A stretch of DNA of 21,087 bases from an uncultured Collinsella sp. (GTDB lineage: Bacteria; Actinomycetota; Coriobacteriia; Coriobacteriales; Coriobacteriaceae): contig URYA01000008.1 in NCBI GenBank assembly GCA_900551975.1, positions 1-21,087 of the forward strand, given 5' to 3'. Positions 14,653 through 21,087 of this stretch are shown one piece after another. Position 1 is the first letter of the stretch; every line of letters starts with the position of its first letter. A program made the position numbers and the translations under genes. The notes below the pieces were generated by a model. It did no database searches. It was not told the origin of the DNA and saw only the letters and a program-made list of their open reading frames with translations.

Positions 14653-14691
14653 GCGCGGTGCCCTTGCGGTGCCGCGCTTTCTGTTCGTTTT
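14653..14691 (+). terminator. Possible leaky terminator or attenuator between pyrC and pyrK
   Basis: A 10-bp stem (14653-14662 with 14668-14677, two wobble pairs) with loop CTTGC is followed by TTTCTGTTCGTTTT. The T stretch is broken, so termination may be partial. A second small hairpin, CCATGC-aacc-GCATGG (14694-14709), sits just before the pyrK ribosome-binding site. Confidence 0.5.
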
Positions 14692-14724
14692 GACCATGCA
14701 ACCGCATGGGGGATTGGAGCGTCT

Positions 14725-15513
14725 ATGCCCACACCTTCCACTGCACGCATGCACGACTTCGAGGTCGTCTCGAACCAGGAGATCGCCGACGGCATCTTCT
14801 CGCTCGTCATCTCGGCCCCCAAGCTTGCAAGTGCGCTCAAGCCCGGTCAGTTTGTGAACATCGCCGTGCCCGGCGATGCGTCCTCGCTGCTTCGCGTGCC
14901 CCTGAGCTACTACCACGTCGCCGCCGAGGCCGGCACCGTCGAGCTGTGGTACGCCGTCGTGGGTGACGACACCCGTCGTCTGTCGCAGATGGTCCCCGGC
15001 TCCAAGTCCAACCTGTTGGGCCCTGGCGGCCGCGGCTGGCTTGTTCCCGAGGGCACCAGGAAGGCGCTGCTCGTGGCGGGCGGCATCGGCGTTCCGCCCG
15101 TGCTCTGCCTCGCCGGCAAGCTTGCCGAGCAGGGCGTGGATGTCGACGTGTGCCTGGGCTTTGGCACCGCTTCCAAGGCCGTGGGTGTCGATGAGTTCCG
15201 CGCGCTGGGCGCCACGGTTAACGTGTGCACCGACGATGGCACGCTGGGCACGCACGGTTTTTGCACCGACCCGGCAGCCGAGCTGCTCGGCGAGGGCGGC
15301 TACGACTACGTCGCCAGCTGCGGCCCCGCCGTCATGATGAAGAAAGTCGCCGCTGCCGCCGAGGCCGGTGCGTACTGCGAGGTGTCGCTTGAGCGCATGA
15401 TGAGCTGTGGCTTTGGCGCCTGCAACACCTGCAATGTCGAGACGGTCGACGGTATGAAGGGTGCTTGCATGTGCGGCCCCGTGTTCGATGCTTCCAAGGT
15501 GGTGGTCTTCTAG
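14725..15513 (+). CDS. pyrK: Dihydroorotate dehydrogenase B, electron transfer subunit
   Basis: FAD and [2Fe-2S] protein that passes electrons from the PyrD subunit to NAD+. At 262 residues it has the ferredoxin-reductase-like fold: an FAD-binding barrel with R-V-P-L-S-Y-Y near 53-59, then the nucleotide domain opening V-A-G-G-I-G-V-P-P near 118-126. The cluster ligands are at C228, C233, C236 and C248 (C-G-F-G-A-C-N-T-C, then A-C-M-C-G-P-V-F). An additional C250 stands where relatives usually have a non-cysteine residue. The ATG at 14725 follows TTGGAG. Its stop shares a base with the likely pyrD start, fitting a two-subunit enzyme. Confidence 0.93.
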   Translation: MPTPSTARMHDFEVVSNQEIADGIFSLVISAPKLASALKPGQFVNIAVPGDASSLLRVPLSYYHVAAEAGTVELWYAVVGDDTRRLSQMVPGSKSNLLGPGGRGWLVPEGTRKALLVAGGIGVPPVLCLAGKLAEQGVDVDVCLGFGTASKAVGVDEFRALGATVNVCTDDGTLGTHGFCTDPAAELLGEGGYDYVASCGPAVMMKKVAAAAEAGAYCEVSLERMMSCGFGACNTCNVETVDGMKGACMCGPVFDASKVVVF

Positions 15514-16436
15514 TGGGTACCGTGAACATGGCCGTCGATTTCGGCGGCGTCAAGATGCAGAACCCCATCAACACCGCAGCCGGTACCTTTGGCTACGGTT
15601 GGCAGTTCCAGAACTTCTTTGATGTTTCGCAGCTGGGCGCCATCACCACCAAGGGTTGCGCTGCCGAGCCCTGGCCCGGCAACCCCGCGCCCCGCATGGC
15701 CGAGATTCCCGGCGGTATGATCAACTCCGTGGGCCTTCAGAACCCCGGCGTGGCCGCCTTTGCCCGTGAGTCCGGTCCGTGGCTCGAACAGCTGTCCATG
15801 GACGGCTGCCAGGTCATCTGTCAGGTTGCCGGCCACTCCGTCGAGGAGTTTGTCCGCGCACTCGAGATGTATGTCGAGCTGTGCCCCTGGGCTGCCGGCT
15901 ACGAGATCAACGTGAGCTGCCCTAATATCGCCGCCGGCGGTGCCGCCATGGGCTCTACGCCCGAGGGCGCCTCTTCCGTTATGGCTGCCTGCCGCAAGGT
16001 GACCGATAAGCCGCTGTTCGTAAAGATGGCTCCGGTCAACGTTGCCGAGATTGCCAAGGCCCTCGAGGCTGCCGGTGCCGACGGTCTTTCAGTCATCAAC
16101 TCCATCCAGGGCATGGCCATCGACGTCCATACCCGCAAGTCCCGCGTGGCCAAGCCCAAGGGCGGCCTTTCGGGCCCGCTGTGCCACCACATCGCCGTGC
16201 GCATGGTCTGGGAGGTTGCTCAGGCCGTCGATATCCCCATCAACGGTGTCGGCGGTGTCATGACCGGCGAAGATGCGGCCGAGTTTATCCTGGCCGGCGC
16301 CACCTGCGTGTCGGTCGGCATGGCCAACTTCGTCGATCCGTGCGCTTCGCTCAAGATCGCGCACGAGCTCGAGGCCTGGGCCGAGTCTCAGGGCGTGAAG
16401 GACATCAACGAACTGGTAGGTGCGTTCGAATGCTAG
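15513..16436 (+). CDS. pyrD: Dihydroorotate dehydrogenase B, catalytic subunit (type 1B)
   Basis: FMN enzyme oxidising dihydroorotate to orotate, paired with PyrK so that NAD+ is the acceptor. The body opens M-A-V-D-F-G-G-V-K-M-Q-N-P and contains A-A-G-T-F-G-Y-G, I-N-S-V-G-L-Q-N-P-G, and E-I-N-V-S-C-P-N with the type 1 catalytic-base cysteine, then late V-G-G-V-M-T-G-E-D-A (FMN phosphate). The likely start is GTG at 15513, overlapping the pyrK TAG, with AAGGTGG about ten bases upstream; GTG 15522 and ATG 15528 are alternatives. Length from 15513 is 307 residues, normal for the family. The stop overlaps pyrF by seven bases. Confidence 0.93.
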   Translation: MGTVNMAVDFGGVKMQNPINTAAGTFGYGWQFQNFFDVSQLGAITTKGCAAEPWPGNPAPRMAEIPGGMINSVGLQNPGVAAFARESGPWLEQLSMDGCQVICQVAGHSVEEFVRALEMYVELCPWAAGYEINVSCPNIAAGGAAMGSTPEGASSVMAACRKVTDKPLFVKMAPVNVAEIAKALEAAGADGLSVINSIQGMAIDVHTRKSRVAKPKGGLSGPLCHHIAVRMVWEVAQAVDIPINGVGGVMTGEDAAEFILAGATCVSVGMANFVDPCASLKIAHELEAWAESQGVKDINELVGAFEC

Positions 16437-17146
16437 AGACCGATGCCCGCGACCGTGTTATCGTCGCCCTCGACTGCGACCGTGAGCGTGCGCTCGAGCT
16501 TGCCCACGAGCTTTCGGGCCATGCCGCCTGGCTCAAGGTTGGCATGACGCTCTATTACGCCGAGGGTCCTGAGATCGTCAAGACGTTCAAGGATTTGGGC
16601 TTTAAGGTCTTCCTTGACCTCAAGTTCCATGATATTCCGCATCAGGTTCGCGGTGCCGCCCGCTCGGCCTCGCTTGCCGGTGCCGATCTGCTTTCGGTCC
16701 ACGGCTTGGGTTCGGGCGCCATGCTCGCTGCCTGCCGCGAGGGCGCCGAGGAGGCGCGCGAGGACCGCGCCAAGCTCGTCGCCATCACCGTGCTCACGAG
16801 CATGAACCAGGATGCCTTGAGCGAGATCGGCGTCGAGTCGCCCGTGGCCGAGGAGGCCGCCCGCCTGGCAAAGCTCGCTCAGGCCAACGGCATCGACGGT
16901 ATCGTGTGCTCGCCGATGGAGGCTCACGACATGCGTGAGCTGCTGGGTCCCGATGCCCTGATCGTGACTCCGGGTGTGCGTCCGGTGGGTGCCGCCTTAG
17001 GCGACCAGTCCCGCGTGGCGACGCCTTCCCAGGCTATCGAGCGTGGCGCAAGCCACATTGTGGTGGGCCGTCCCATCACCGGCGCCGACGATCCGGTTGC
17101 CGCCTTTGACGCCATCCTCGCCGAGCTGGTCGAAAACGTCGCCTAA
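16430..17146 (+). CDS. pyrF: Orotidine 5'-phosphate decarboxylase
   Basis: Last step of UMP synthesis. It is the short bacterial form, 238 residues, starting M-L-E-T-D-A-R-D-R-V-I-V-A-L-D. The catalytic D-x-K-x-x-D motif is visible as L-D-L-K-F-H-D-I-P near residues 61-69, and the phosphate-binding end as V-T-P-G-V-R-P then I-V-V-G-R-P-I-T. The ATG at 16430 overlaps the pyrD stop (ATGCTAG) and follows GGTAGGTG; the frame stays open upstream to 16181, but that part is a shadow of pyrD. pyrE is not in the window. Confidence 0.95.
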   Translation: MLETDARDRVIVALDCDRERALELAHELSGHAAWLKVGMTLYYAEGPEIVKTFKDLGFKVFLDLKFHDIPHQVRGAARSASLAGADLLSVHGLGSGAMLAACREGAEEAREDRAKLVAITVLTSMNQDALSEIGVESPVAEEAARLAKLAQANGIDGIVCSPMEAHDMRELLGPDALIVTPGVRPVGAALGDQSRVATPSQAIERGASHIVVGRPITGADDPVAAFDAILAELVENVA

Positions 17147-17191
17147 AAGATTCCCCTAAGTCACCACTTTTGGGTCTCATTAGCACAAAAT

Positions 17192-17249
17192 AGCCCCTGT
17201 GCCTGCGTAAACTTTCCCATCCTTTGTGTGGAATCGCAGGTCAGGGGCT
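17192..17249. other. Long imperfect hairpin after pyrF
   Basis: AGCCCCTG (17192-17199) pairs with CAGGGGCT (17242-17249), and CCTGCG (17202-17207) with CGCAGG (17235-17240), separated by a small bulge; the loop is 27 bases. No U run follows on the plus strand (TAACTTT); on the minus strand a short TTTT follows. It may end or stabilise the pyr transcript, or belong to a small RNA. Confidence 0.4.
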
Positions 17250-17312
17250 TAACTTTGGGCGCAGTATATTGCACTTTTTGCGAGTATCGTCTAACCTATG
17301 GAGCCGCGATTG

Positions 17313-17344
17313 GGCATTTTGTACGTTCTACGTGCTAAAATGCC
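17313..17344 (+). promoter_or_regulatory. Hairpin in the mihF upstream region
   Basis: GGCATTTT (17313-17320) pairs with AAAATGCC (17337-17344). GTACG (17321-17325) pairs with CGTGC (17331-17335) around loop TTCTA, leaving one bulged T at 17336. The stem contains a -10-like TAAAAT (17336-17341), so it may be an operator around a promoter rather than an RNA structure. It ends 41 bases before the mihF start. Confidence 0.35.
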
Positions 17345-17385
17345 AATTATTGAATCAGATATAACCCAACTTTTTGGAGGTACGA

Positions 17386-17694
17386 ATGGCACTCCCTCAG
17401 CTTACCGATGAGCAGCGCAAGCAGGCTCTTGAGAAGGCTGCTGCCGCACGTCACGCCCGCGCTGAGCTTCGCGAGCAGATCAAGAAGGGCGAGAAGTCCC
17501 TCGAGTCCGTGCTCAACTCCGATGACCCCATCGCTTCCCGCATGAAGGTTTCCACCCTCATCGAGTCTCTCCCTGGTTATGGCAAGGCCAAGGCCGCCAA
17601 GATCATGGAGGAGCTCGGTATCTCCGCTACCCGTCGCGTCCAGGGCCTCGGCGTCCGTCAACGCGAGCAGCTCCTCGAGCAGCTGACCAAATAA
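17386..17694 (+). CDS. mihF: Actinobacterial-type integration host factor (mIHF)
   Basis: Small basic nucleoid-associated protein specific to actinobacteria, unrelated in sequence to the HU/IHF family; it binds and bends DNA through a helix-two-turn-helix fold. Product is 102 residues. The N-terminal charged helix (E-Q-R-K-Q-A-L-E-K-A-A-A-A-R) precedes the conserved core with I-E-S-L-P-G-Y-G-K-A-K-A and M-E-E-L-G-I-S, then R-R-V-Q-G-L-G-V-R-Q-R-E-Q-L. The ATG at 17386 follows TTTGGAGG by five bases; a TTG at 17374 overlaps that site and is rejected. It is directly followed by gmk, an order conserved in actinobacteria, and is one of the better taxonomic markers in the window. Confidence 0.94.
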   Translation: MALPQLTDEQRKQALEKAAAARHARAELREQIKKGEKSLESVLNSDDPIASRMKVSTLIESLPGYGKAKAAKIMEELGISATRRVQGLGVRQREQLLEQLTK

Positions 17695-18264
17695 GTGAGC
17701 GCTCAGGATTCCAAGCTCTTTGTGATTTCTGGACCGTCAGGCGCAGGCAAGGGCACGCTCGTCGCTCGTGTGCGCGAGCGCCGCTCGAACCTGGGCCTGA
17801 CGGTTTCGGCTACCACGCGAGCACCACGCAAAGGTGAGGTCGACGGCGTCAACTACTTTTTTCTGACGCGCGAGGAGTTCGACCGCCGCGTGGCAAACGG
17901 TGAGTTTGTTGAGTGGGCCGAGGTCCACGGTAACTGCTACGGCACGTTGGTGAGCGAGGTCCAGTCCAAGCTCGCCTCGGGCGCCTCTCTGATTTTGGAG
18001 ATCGATGTCCAGGGTGCCCTGCAGGTTAAGGAGCGTTTCCCCGAGGCCGTGCTGATCTTTATCAAGCCGCCTTCGCTTGAGGTGCTCCGCGAGCGTCTGG
18101 TCGGTCGCGGTACCGAGACGCCCGAGACAATCGAGCTGCGTATGGCAAACGCCGCCCATGAGCTTGCCCTTGCTGACCGCTACGACGACGTCGTGGTGAA
18201 TGACGATCTCGACCGCGCGACCGATGAGCTCGTTCGCGTTCTCGATATGCATGAAAGGATCTGA
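17695..18264 (+). CDS. gmk: Guanylate kinase
   Basis: Phosphorylates GMP to GDP with ATP, needed for GTP supply and (p)ppGpp balance. Product is 189 residues. Walker A is G-P-S-G-A-G-K-G-T at 13-21, followed by the GMP-binding T-T-R-A-P-R-K-G-E-V-D-G-V-N-Y-F-F, with E-I-D-V-Q-G-A in the middle and the lid region R-L-V-G-R-G-T-E-T. It begins with GTG at 17695, immediately after the mihF TAA, and has no strong ribosome-binding site of its own (only G/A-rich sequence at the end of mihF), so it is probably coupled to mihF translation. Confidence 0.95.
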   Translation: MSAQDSKLFVISGPSGAGKGTLVARVRERRSNLGLTVSATTRAPRKGEVDGVNYFFLTREEFDRRVANGEFVEWAEVHGNCYGTLVSEVQSKLASGASLILEIDVQGALQVKERFPEAVLIFIKPPSLEVLRERLVGRGTETPETIELRMANAAHELALADRYDDVVVNDDLDRATDELVRVLDMHERI

Positions 18265-18269
18265 GGTCC

Positions 18270-18551
18270 GTGTCCGTTGTAAAGCCTTGCATTGACGATC
18301 TTCTGGAGAAGACCGATCACAACCGCTTCCTGCTCGCTTCGCTTGCCTCCAAGCGCGCCTGCGACATCAATAGCATGCTGCGTGGCCAGCACAACCGCGT
18401 GCTTGCCGTCCAGGATGTCGATGACATCACCATCGGGCTTTCCGGTGCCGATACCATTTCGATGGCTATGGACGAGATTGTCGACGGCGACATCTCTTAC
18501 GACGAGGCCCGTTACGAGAAGGCGCTCGGCCACAAGGTTGCTGAAGCCTAA
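18270..18551 (+). CDS. rpoZ: RNA polymerase omega subunit
   Basis: Small subunit assisting RNA polymerase assembly. Product is 93 residues starting from GTG at 18270 (V-S-V-V-K-P-C-I-D-D-L-L). The omega core is visible: L-L-E-K-T-D-H-N-R-F-L-L-A-S-L-A-S-K-R-A, with the conserved helix R-A-C-D-I-N. The C-terminal part (D-I-S-Y-D-E-A-R-Y) matches the family tail. GAAAGGA at 18253-18258, within the end of gmk, is the likely ribosome-binding site, with an 11-base spacer. It follows gmk by five bases and abuts thiI. Confidence 0.93.
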   Translation: MSVVKPCIDDLLEKTDHNRFLLASLASKRACDINSMLRGQHNRVLAVQDVDDITIGLSGADTISMAMDEIVDGDISYDEARYEKALGHKVAEA

Positions 18552-19796
18552 ATGGCAGCTCGCGTCTGTCTGGTCCACTATCACGAGGTTGGACTGAAGG
18601 GCAAGAACCGCGCACATTTTGAGCATATCCTCATGGATAACATCAAGGCGGCCTTGGCCGCCTTTTCCGTGAATGCCGTGTCTCGAATTTCCGGTTATAT
18701 CCTCGTGACCTTTAACGAGCATCAGGCCGACGAGGCAGCGCGTGTCATTCGCACCGTTCCCGGCGTAGCTCGCGTGTCTTTGGCGTATCACACCAATCGC
18801 GACCCTCAGGAGTACTGTGCCGCCGCCGTCAAGGCGCTGCGCGAGTTTGGTTCCTTCGATTCGTTTAAGGTGCACGCCAAGCGCTCCAATACCGACTATG
18901 AGCTCACCTCGATTGACATCAATCGTCAGGTGGGCGAGGTGCTGTGCGGGGCGTTTCCTGATAAAAAGGTCCAGATGCACGATCCTGACGCTATGGTGCA
19001 TGTGTTGGTGGTCCAGGGTAGCGTTTATGTGTACGCGCGCTCCGAGCGCGGCGTGGGCGGTCTGCCGGTGGGTTCTGCCGGCAAGGTCGTGACGCTGCTC
19101 TCGTCGGGTATCGATTCTCCGGTGGCGACCTGGATGCTCGCGCGTCGCGGCGCGGTGTGCGTGCCGGTACATTTCTCCGGTCGTCCGCAGACGCCCGATA
19201 CGAGCGAGTATTTGGTGCAGGACATTATCCATGCGCTTGAGCCGGGTGTTCAGATCGGCCGCCTGTACGTGGTGCCGTTTGGCGACTGCCAGCGTGAGAT
19301 TTCGGTCACCTGTCCCAGCAACCTGCGCGTGATCATGTATCGCCGCATTATGTATTCGGTTGCCGAGCGCATTGCACACATCGAGGGTGCCAAGGCCATT
19401 GTTACGGGCGAATCACTTGGGCAGGTTGCCTCCCAAACGCTTGAGAACATCATGGCCGTCAACGAGGCCGTGAAGATCCCCGTGTTCCGTCCGCTCATCG
19501 GTTCGGACAAGCAGGAGATCATCGCACGCGCCGAGGAGATCGGTACGTTCGATATCTCGACTGAGGCCGCTCCTGACTGCTGCACGCTGTTTATGCCGCG
19601 CCGTCCCGAGACGCACGCTAAACTCGATGCCGTGCATGAGGCCTGGGATCTGTTTGATCACGAGGAGATGATCGAGCGCCTGCTCAAGCAGACCGAGTAC
19701 ATCGACTTCGAGAGCAACACGTATAAGGCCCCTAAGACCTTAAAACGCAAACATTCGGAGCTTGCTCCGCGTGAGATTTACCAAGATCACGAGTAA
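18552..19796 (+). CDS. thiI: tRNA 4-thiouridine synthetase / thiamine sulfur transfer protein ThiI
   Basis: Adenylates U8 of tRNA for sulfur insertion to 4-thiouridine and, in many bacteria, also serves thiazole synthesis. The 414 residues comprise an N-terminal ferredoxin-like part with H-Y-H-E-V-G-L-K-G-K-N-R, a THUMP domain (about 60-165), and a PP-loop ATPase with L-L-S-S-G-I-D-S-P-V-A near 181-191. The C-terminal rhodanese domain of the E. coli protein is absent, as in most Gram-positive forms, so sulfur must come directly from a cysteine desulfurase. The late C-C-T-L-F-M-P-R-R-P block is typical. The ATG abuts the rpoZ stop. A terminator follows. Confidence 0.94.
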   Translation: MAARVCLVHYHEVGLKGKNRAHFEHILMDNIKAALAAFSVNAVSRISGYILVTFNEHQADEAARVIRTVPGVARVSLAYHTNRDPQEYCAAAVKALREFGSFDSFKVHAKRSNTDYELTSIDINRQVGEVLCGAFPDKKVQMHDPDAMVHVLVVQGSVYVYARSERGVGGLPVGSAGKVVTLLSSGIDSPVATWMLARRGAVCVPVHFSGRPQTPDTSEYLVQDIIHALEPGVQIGRLYVVPFGDCQREISVTCPSNLRVIMYRRIMYSVAERIAHIEGAKAIVTGESLGQVASQTLENIMAVNEAVKIPVFRPLIGSDKQEIIARAEEIGTFDISTEAAPDCCTLFMPRRPETHAKLDAVHEAWDLFDHEEMIERLLKQTEYIDFESNTYKAPKTLKRKHSELAPREIYQDHE

Positions 19797-19807
19797 ATTT
19801 GTGCATA

Positions 19808-19839
19808 GACCGACGGTGCGCCTGCATCGTCGGTCTTTT
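19808..19839 (+). terminator. Intrinsic terminator of the mihF-thiI operon
   Basis: A 12-bp stem (19808-19819 with 19824-19835, one G-U pair) with loop GCCT is followed by TTTT and a pyrimidine-rich tail. It lies 11 bases past the thiI stop. Confidence 0.88.
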
Positions 19840-19911
19840 GCTTTCTGGGCATTTTGCGGCTAAGTGTTCATTTGCTGACGTGTGCCTGAATAAATGGACA
19901 GATTTGTGCAA

Positions 19912-19952
19912 GGTTTTGGTCGGTTTTTGGTTTGACCGCTAAAACCGGTTTT
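19912..19952. other. AT/GGTTTT-rich palindromic stretch before comEA
   Basis: Contains the 12-base palindrome AAAACCGGTTTT (19941-19952) and several GGTTTT words. GGTTTT...CGG (19912-19923) can pair imperfectly with CCG..AAAACC (19936-19946). It may be an operator or promoter region for the downstream competence gene; no clear -10/-35 pair was found. Confidence 0.3.
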
Positions 19953-20009
19953 GGAGCGTGGCAGTTGCAGGGCTTTTTTCCTGACACGATGGTGTTGGGA
20001 GGTTTTGCT

Positions 20010-21087
20010 ATGGCGCAGCGCGAACAACACGAACGGGTCAAAAAGATGGACCGCTTGGCGGACAAGCTGTTCGGTCATAAGGCGGTGGTCGTGGCGATAC
20101 TGGTCGTCATTGCGATGGCGAGCGGCTTGGCGATGGCGAACCTTGGCGGCGGTGCCGGCGGCGTGTCGTTTGAGCGCACTGACGGTTCAGACTCGTTGGT
20201 GGAGCCGGGATCCGGCGATGCCTCGAGCGGAAAGACATCCGAAGGCTCTTCGTCTAAGGCGTCTGCCGCGGCAGAAGTCTATGTCGATGTTGATGGCGCT
20301 GTTGTGTCGCCCGGTGTATACAGGCTCAAAGACGGCGCGCGGGTGGCTCAGGCGATTGATGCCGCCGGCGGGCTGGCGCCCGAGGCAGACGTTACGGGGC
20401 TCAATCGGGCATCTAAGGTCGTCGATGGACAGAAGATTCACGTTCCAACGGTAGGGGAGCAGCAGACGTCCATTGCGGAAGCCGGTGTTGATGGTGGGGC
20501 TTTCGCATCATCGGGCGTGAGTGGCGCAACAGGCCTAGTAAATATCAATACGGCAAGCGCGGCAGAGCTGCAGACGCTCTCTGGCATCGGTCCCTCCATG
20601 GCCCAGTCGATTATCGATGAGCGGACAAAGAACGGTGCTTTTGCCTCGGTTGACGATCTGATGCGTGTGTCGGGAATCGGCGAGAAGAAGCTTGCCAAAG
20701 GAGCAAAACAACTTACAACATTGAGCGATGGCCTTACAAAGATCCAGGGAGCGATCGACAAAATGAAAGCTTCTACAGACGGTAAGGGAGAAGCAAAAGA
20801 AGACTTAACGGTTGCTTCCGCACAGCTTGCAGCCGGAACAGCGCAGTTAAAGAAAGCTCTTGGCAGTGCAGAAGCACAGGCATTACTTACACAGGTTGAC
20901 GGAATGGTAAAAACCGGTAATGAGATGATCGAGGAGACTGAAAAATTACAGACTGCTATGAATACCGGAATTGCAGCACCTGTAAAAGCGATCAGTACAG
21001 ACCTTCAGAACTTACAGACAGAACTTGGAAAGCTTAACGAGTCTCTTGGAACTTTGCAGAATGCATGTGAAGCAAAAAAAAATGAAT
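20010..21087 (+). CDS. comEA: ComEA-like competence protein, fused in frame to a YhgE/Pip-like coiled-coil segment (probable chimeric join); 3' end cut by window
   Basis: Residues 1-230 are a standard ComEA, the membrane-anchored DNA receptor of natural transformation. They comprise a short basic start, a membrane anchor at about 23-42 (V-V-V-A-I-L-V-V-I-A-M), a Ser/Gly/Ala-rich spacer, an SLBB domain around 88-150 (E-V-Y-V-D-V-D-G-A-V-V-S-P-G-V-Y), and two helix-hairpin-helix motifs from 175 (V-N-I-N-T-A-S-A-A-E-L, G-I-G-P-S-M-A, V-S-G-I-G-E-K-K-L). ComEA should end a few residues later. Instead the frame stays open from 20700 to the window edge for 129 more codons with sharply different codon use (five TTA, many AAA, GAA, ACA). 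These encode A-K-G-A-K-Q-L and leucine heptads resembling the periplasmic coiled coil of Firmicutes YhgE/Pip proteins. The ATG follows GGGAGG by seven bases. No comEC is seen, because the sequence switches. Confidence 0.85.
   Translation, partial: MAQREQHERVKKMDRLADKLFGHKAVVVAILVVIAMASGLAMANLGGGAGGVSFERTDGSDSLVEPGSGDASSGKTSEGSSSKASAAAEVYVDVDGAVVSPGVYRLKDGARVAQAIDAAGGLAPEADVTGLNRASKVVDGQKIHVPTVGEQQTSIAEAGVDGGAFASSGVSGATGLVNINTASAAELQTLSGIGPSMAQSIIDERTKNGAFASVDDLMRVSGIGEKKLAKGAKQLTTLSDGLTKIQGAIDKMKASTDGKGEAKEDLTVASAQLAAGTAQLKKALGSAEAQALLTQVDGMVKTGNEMIEETEKLQTAMNTGIAAPVKAISTDLQNLQTELGKLNESLGTLQNACEAKKNE

Noticed and set aside
13310..14707. A 465-codon open frame on the minus strand, opposite pyrC
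   Set aside because: Shadow of pyrC with the same biased composition; no start signal or homology features.
20688..20693. AAGCTT (HindIII site) at the comEA junction as a sign of a cloning join
   Set aside because: A single six-base site occurs by chance often, and it is also a natural way to encode K-L, shared by both protein segments. A shared short word in assembly explains the join without cloning.

Overview
The window reads as chromosomal DNA of a high-G+C Gram-positive bacterium. The best guess is an anaerobic gut actinobacterium of the class Coriobacteriia, close to Collinsella. The grounds are an actinobacterial-type integration host factor (mihF) next to gmk and rpoZ, a non-mevalonate isoprenoid cluster cdsA-dxr-rseP-ispG-proS, a fermentative bifunctional AdhE, a PyrK/PyrD type 1B dihydroorotate dehydrogenase, and strong GC-rich codon bias. 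Genus-level placement is inference from memory of such genomes, not a search result.

Layout. Positions 1-6207 (+) hold a tightly packed envelope and isoprenoid cluster: cdsA (5' end cut by the window), dxr (frame broken by a 17-bp imperfect duplication), an rseP-like site-2 protease with an unusual ~120-residue insertion, ispG and proS, closed by an intrinsic terminator. Positions 6300-9890 (-) carry an APH/choline-kinase-fold phosphotransferase and adhE. Positions 10041-11084 hold a REP-associated (Y1/HUH) transposase between ~52-bp imperfect inverted repeats, with its ribosome-binding site buried in a perfect 10-bp RNA stem. rpmB (L28) follows on the minus strand. Positions 11666-17146 (+) hold the pyrimidine operon pyrR-pyrB-pyrC-pyrK-pyrD-pyrF, preceded by a leader that can fold as a transcription attenuator and containing a second terminator-like hairpin between pyrC and pyrK. 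Positions 17386-19796 (+) hold mihF-gmk-rpoZ-thiI, then a terminator.

The right end is anomalous. A comEA-like gene starts at 20010 and encodes a membrane anchor, SLBB domain and helix-hairpin-helix domain. At about 20690-20705 it runs in frame into roughly 390 bp of much AT-richer DNA with Firmicutes-like codon use, encoding a coiled-coil segment like those of YhgE/Pip proteins. Together with the dxr lesion, which looks like two alleles of one site joined end to end, this suggests an assembly from a mixed (metagenomic or multi-strain) sample with at least one chimeric join. A real gene fusion is possible but less likely.

How the genes work together: dxr and ispG are two steps of the MEP isoprenoid pathway, and cdsA makes CDP-diacylglycerol for phospholipids. 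PyrR senses nucleotide state and probably controls the pyr genes, which take carbamoyl phosphate to UMP apart from the carAB and pyrE steps, absent here. mihF, gmk, rpoZ and thiI cover nucleoid structure, GTP supply, transcription and tRNA/thiamine sulfur chemistry. I found no CRISPR array, prophage, tRNA or rRNA, and no convincing new multi-gene system. The most unusual items are the rseP insertion, the transposase with its repeats and masked RBS, the pyr leader, and the two suspected assembly joins.
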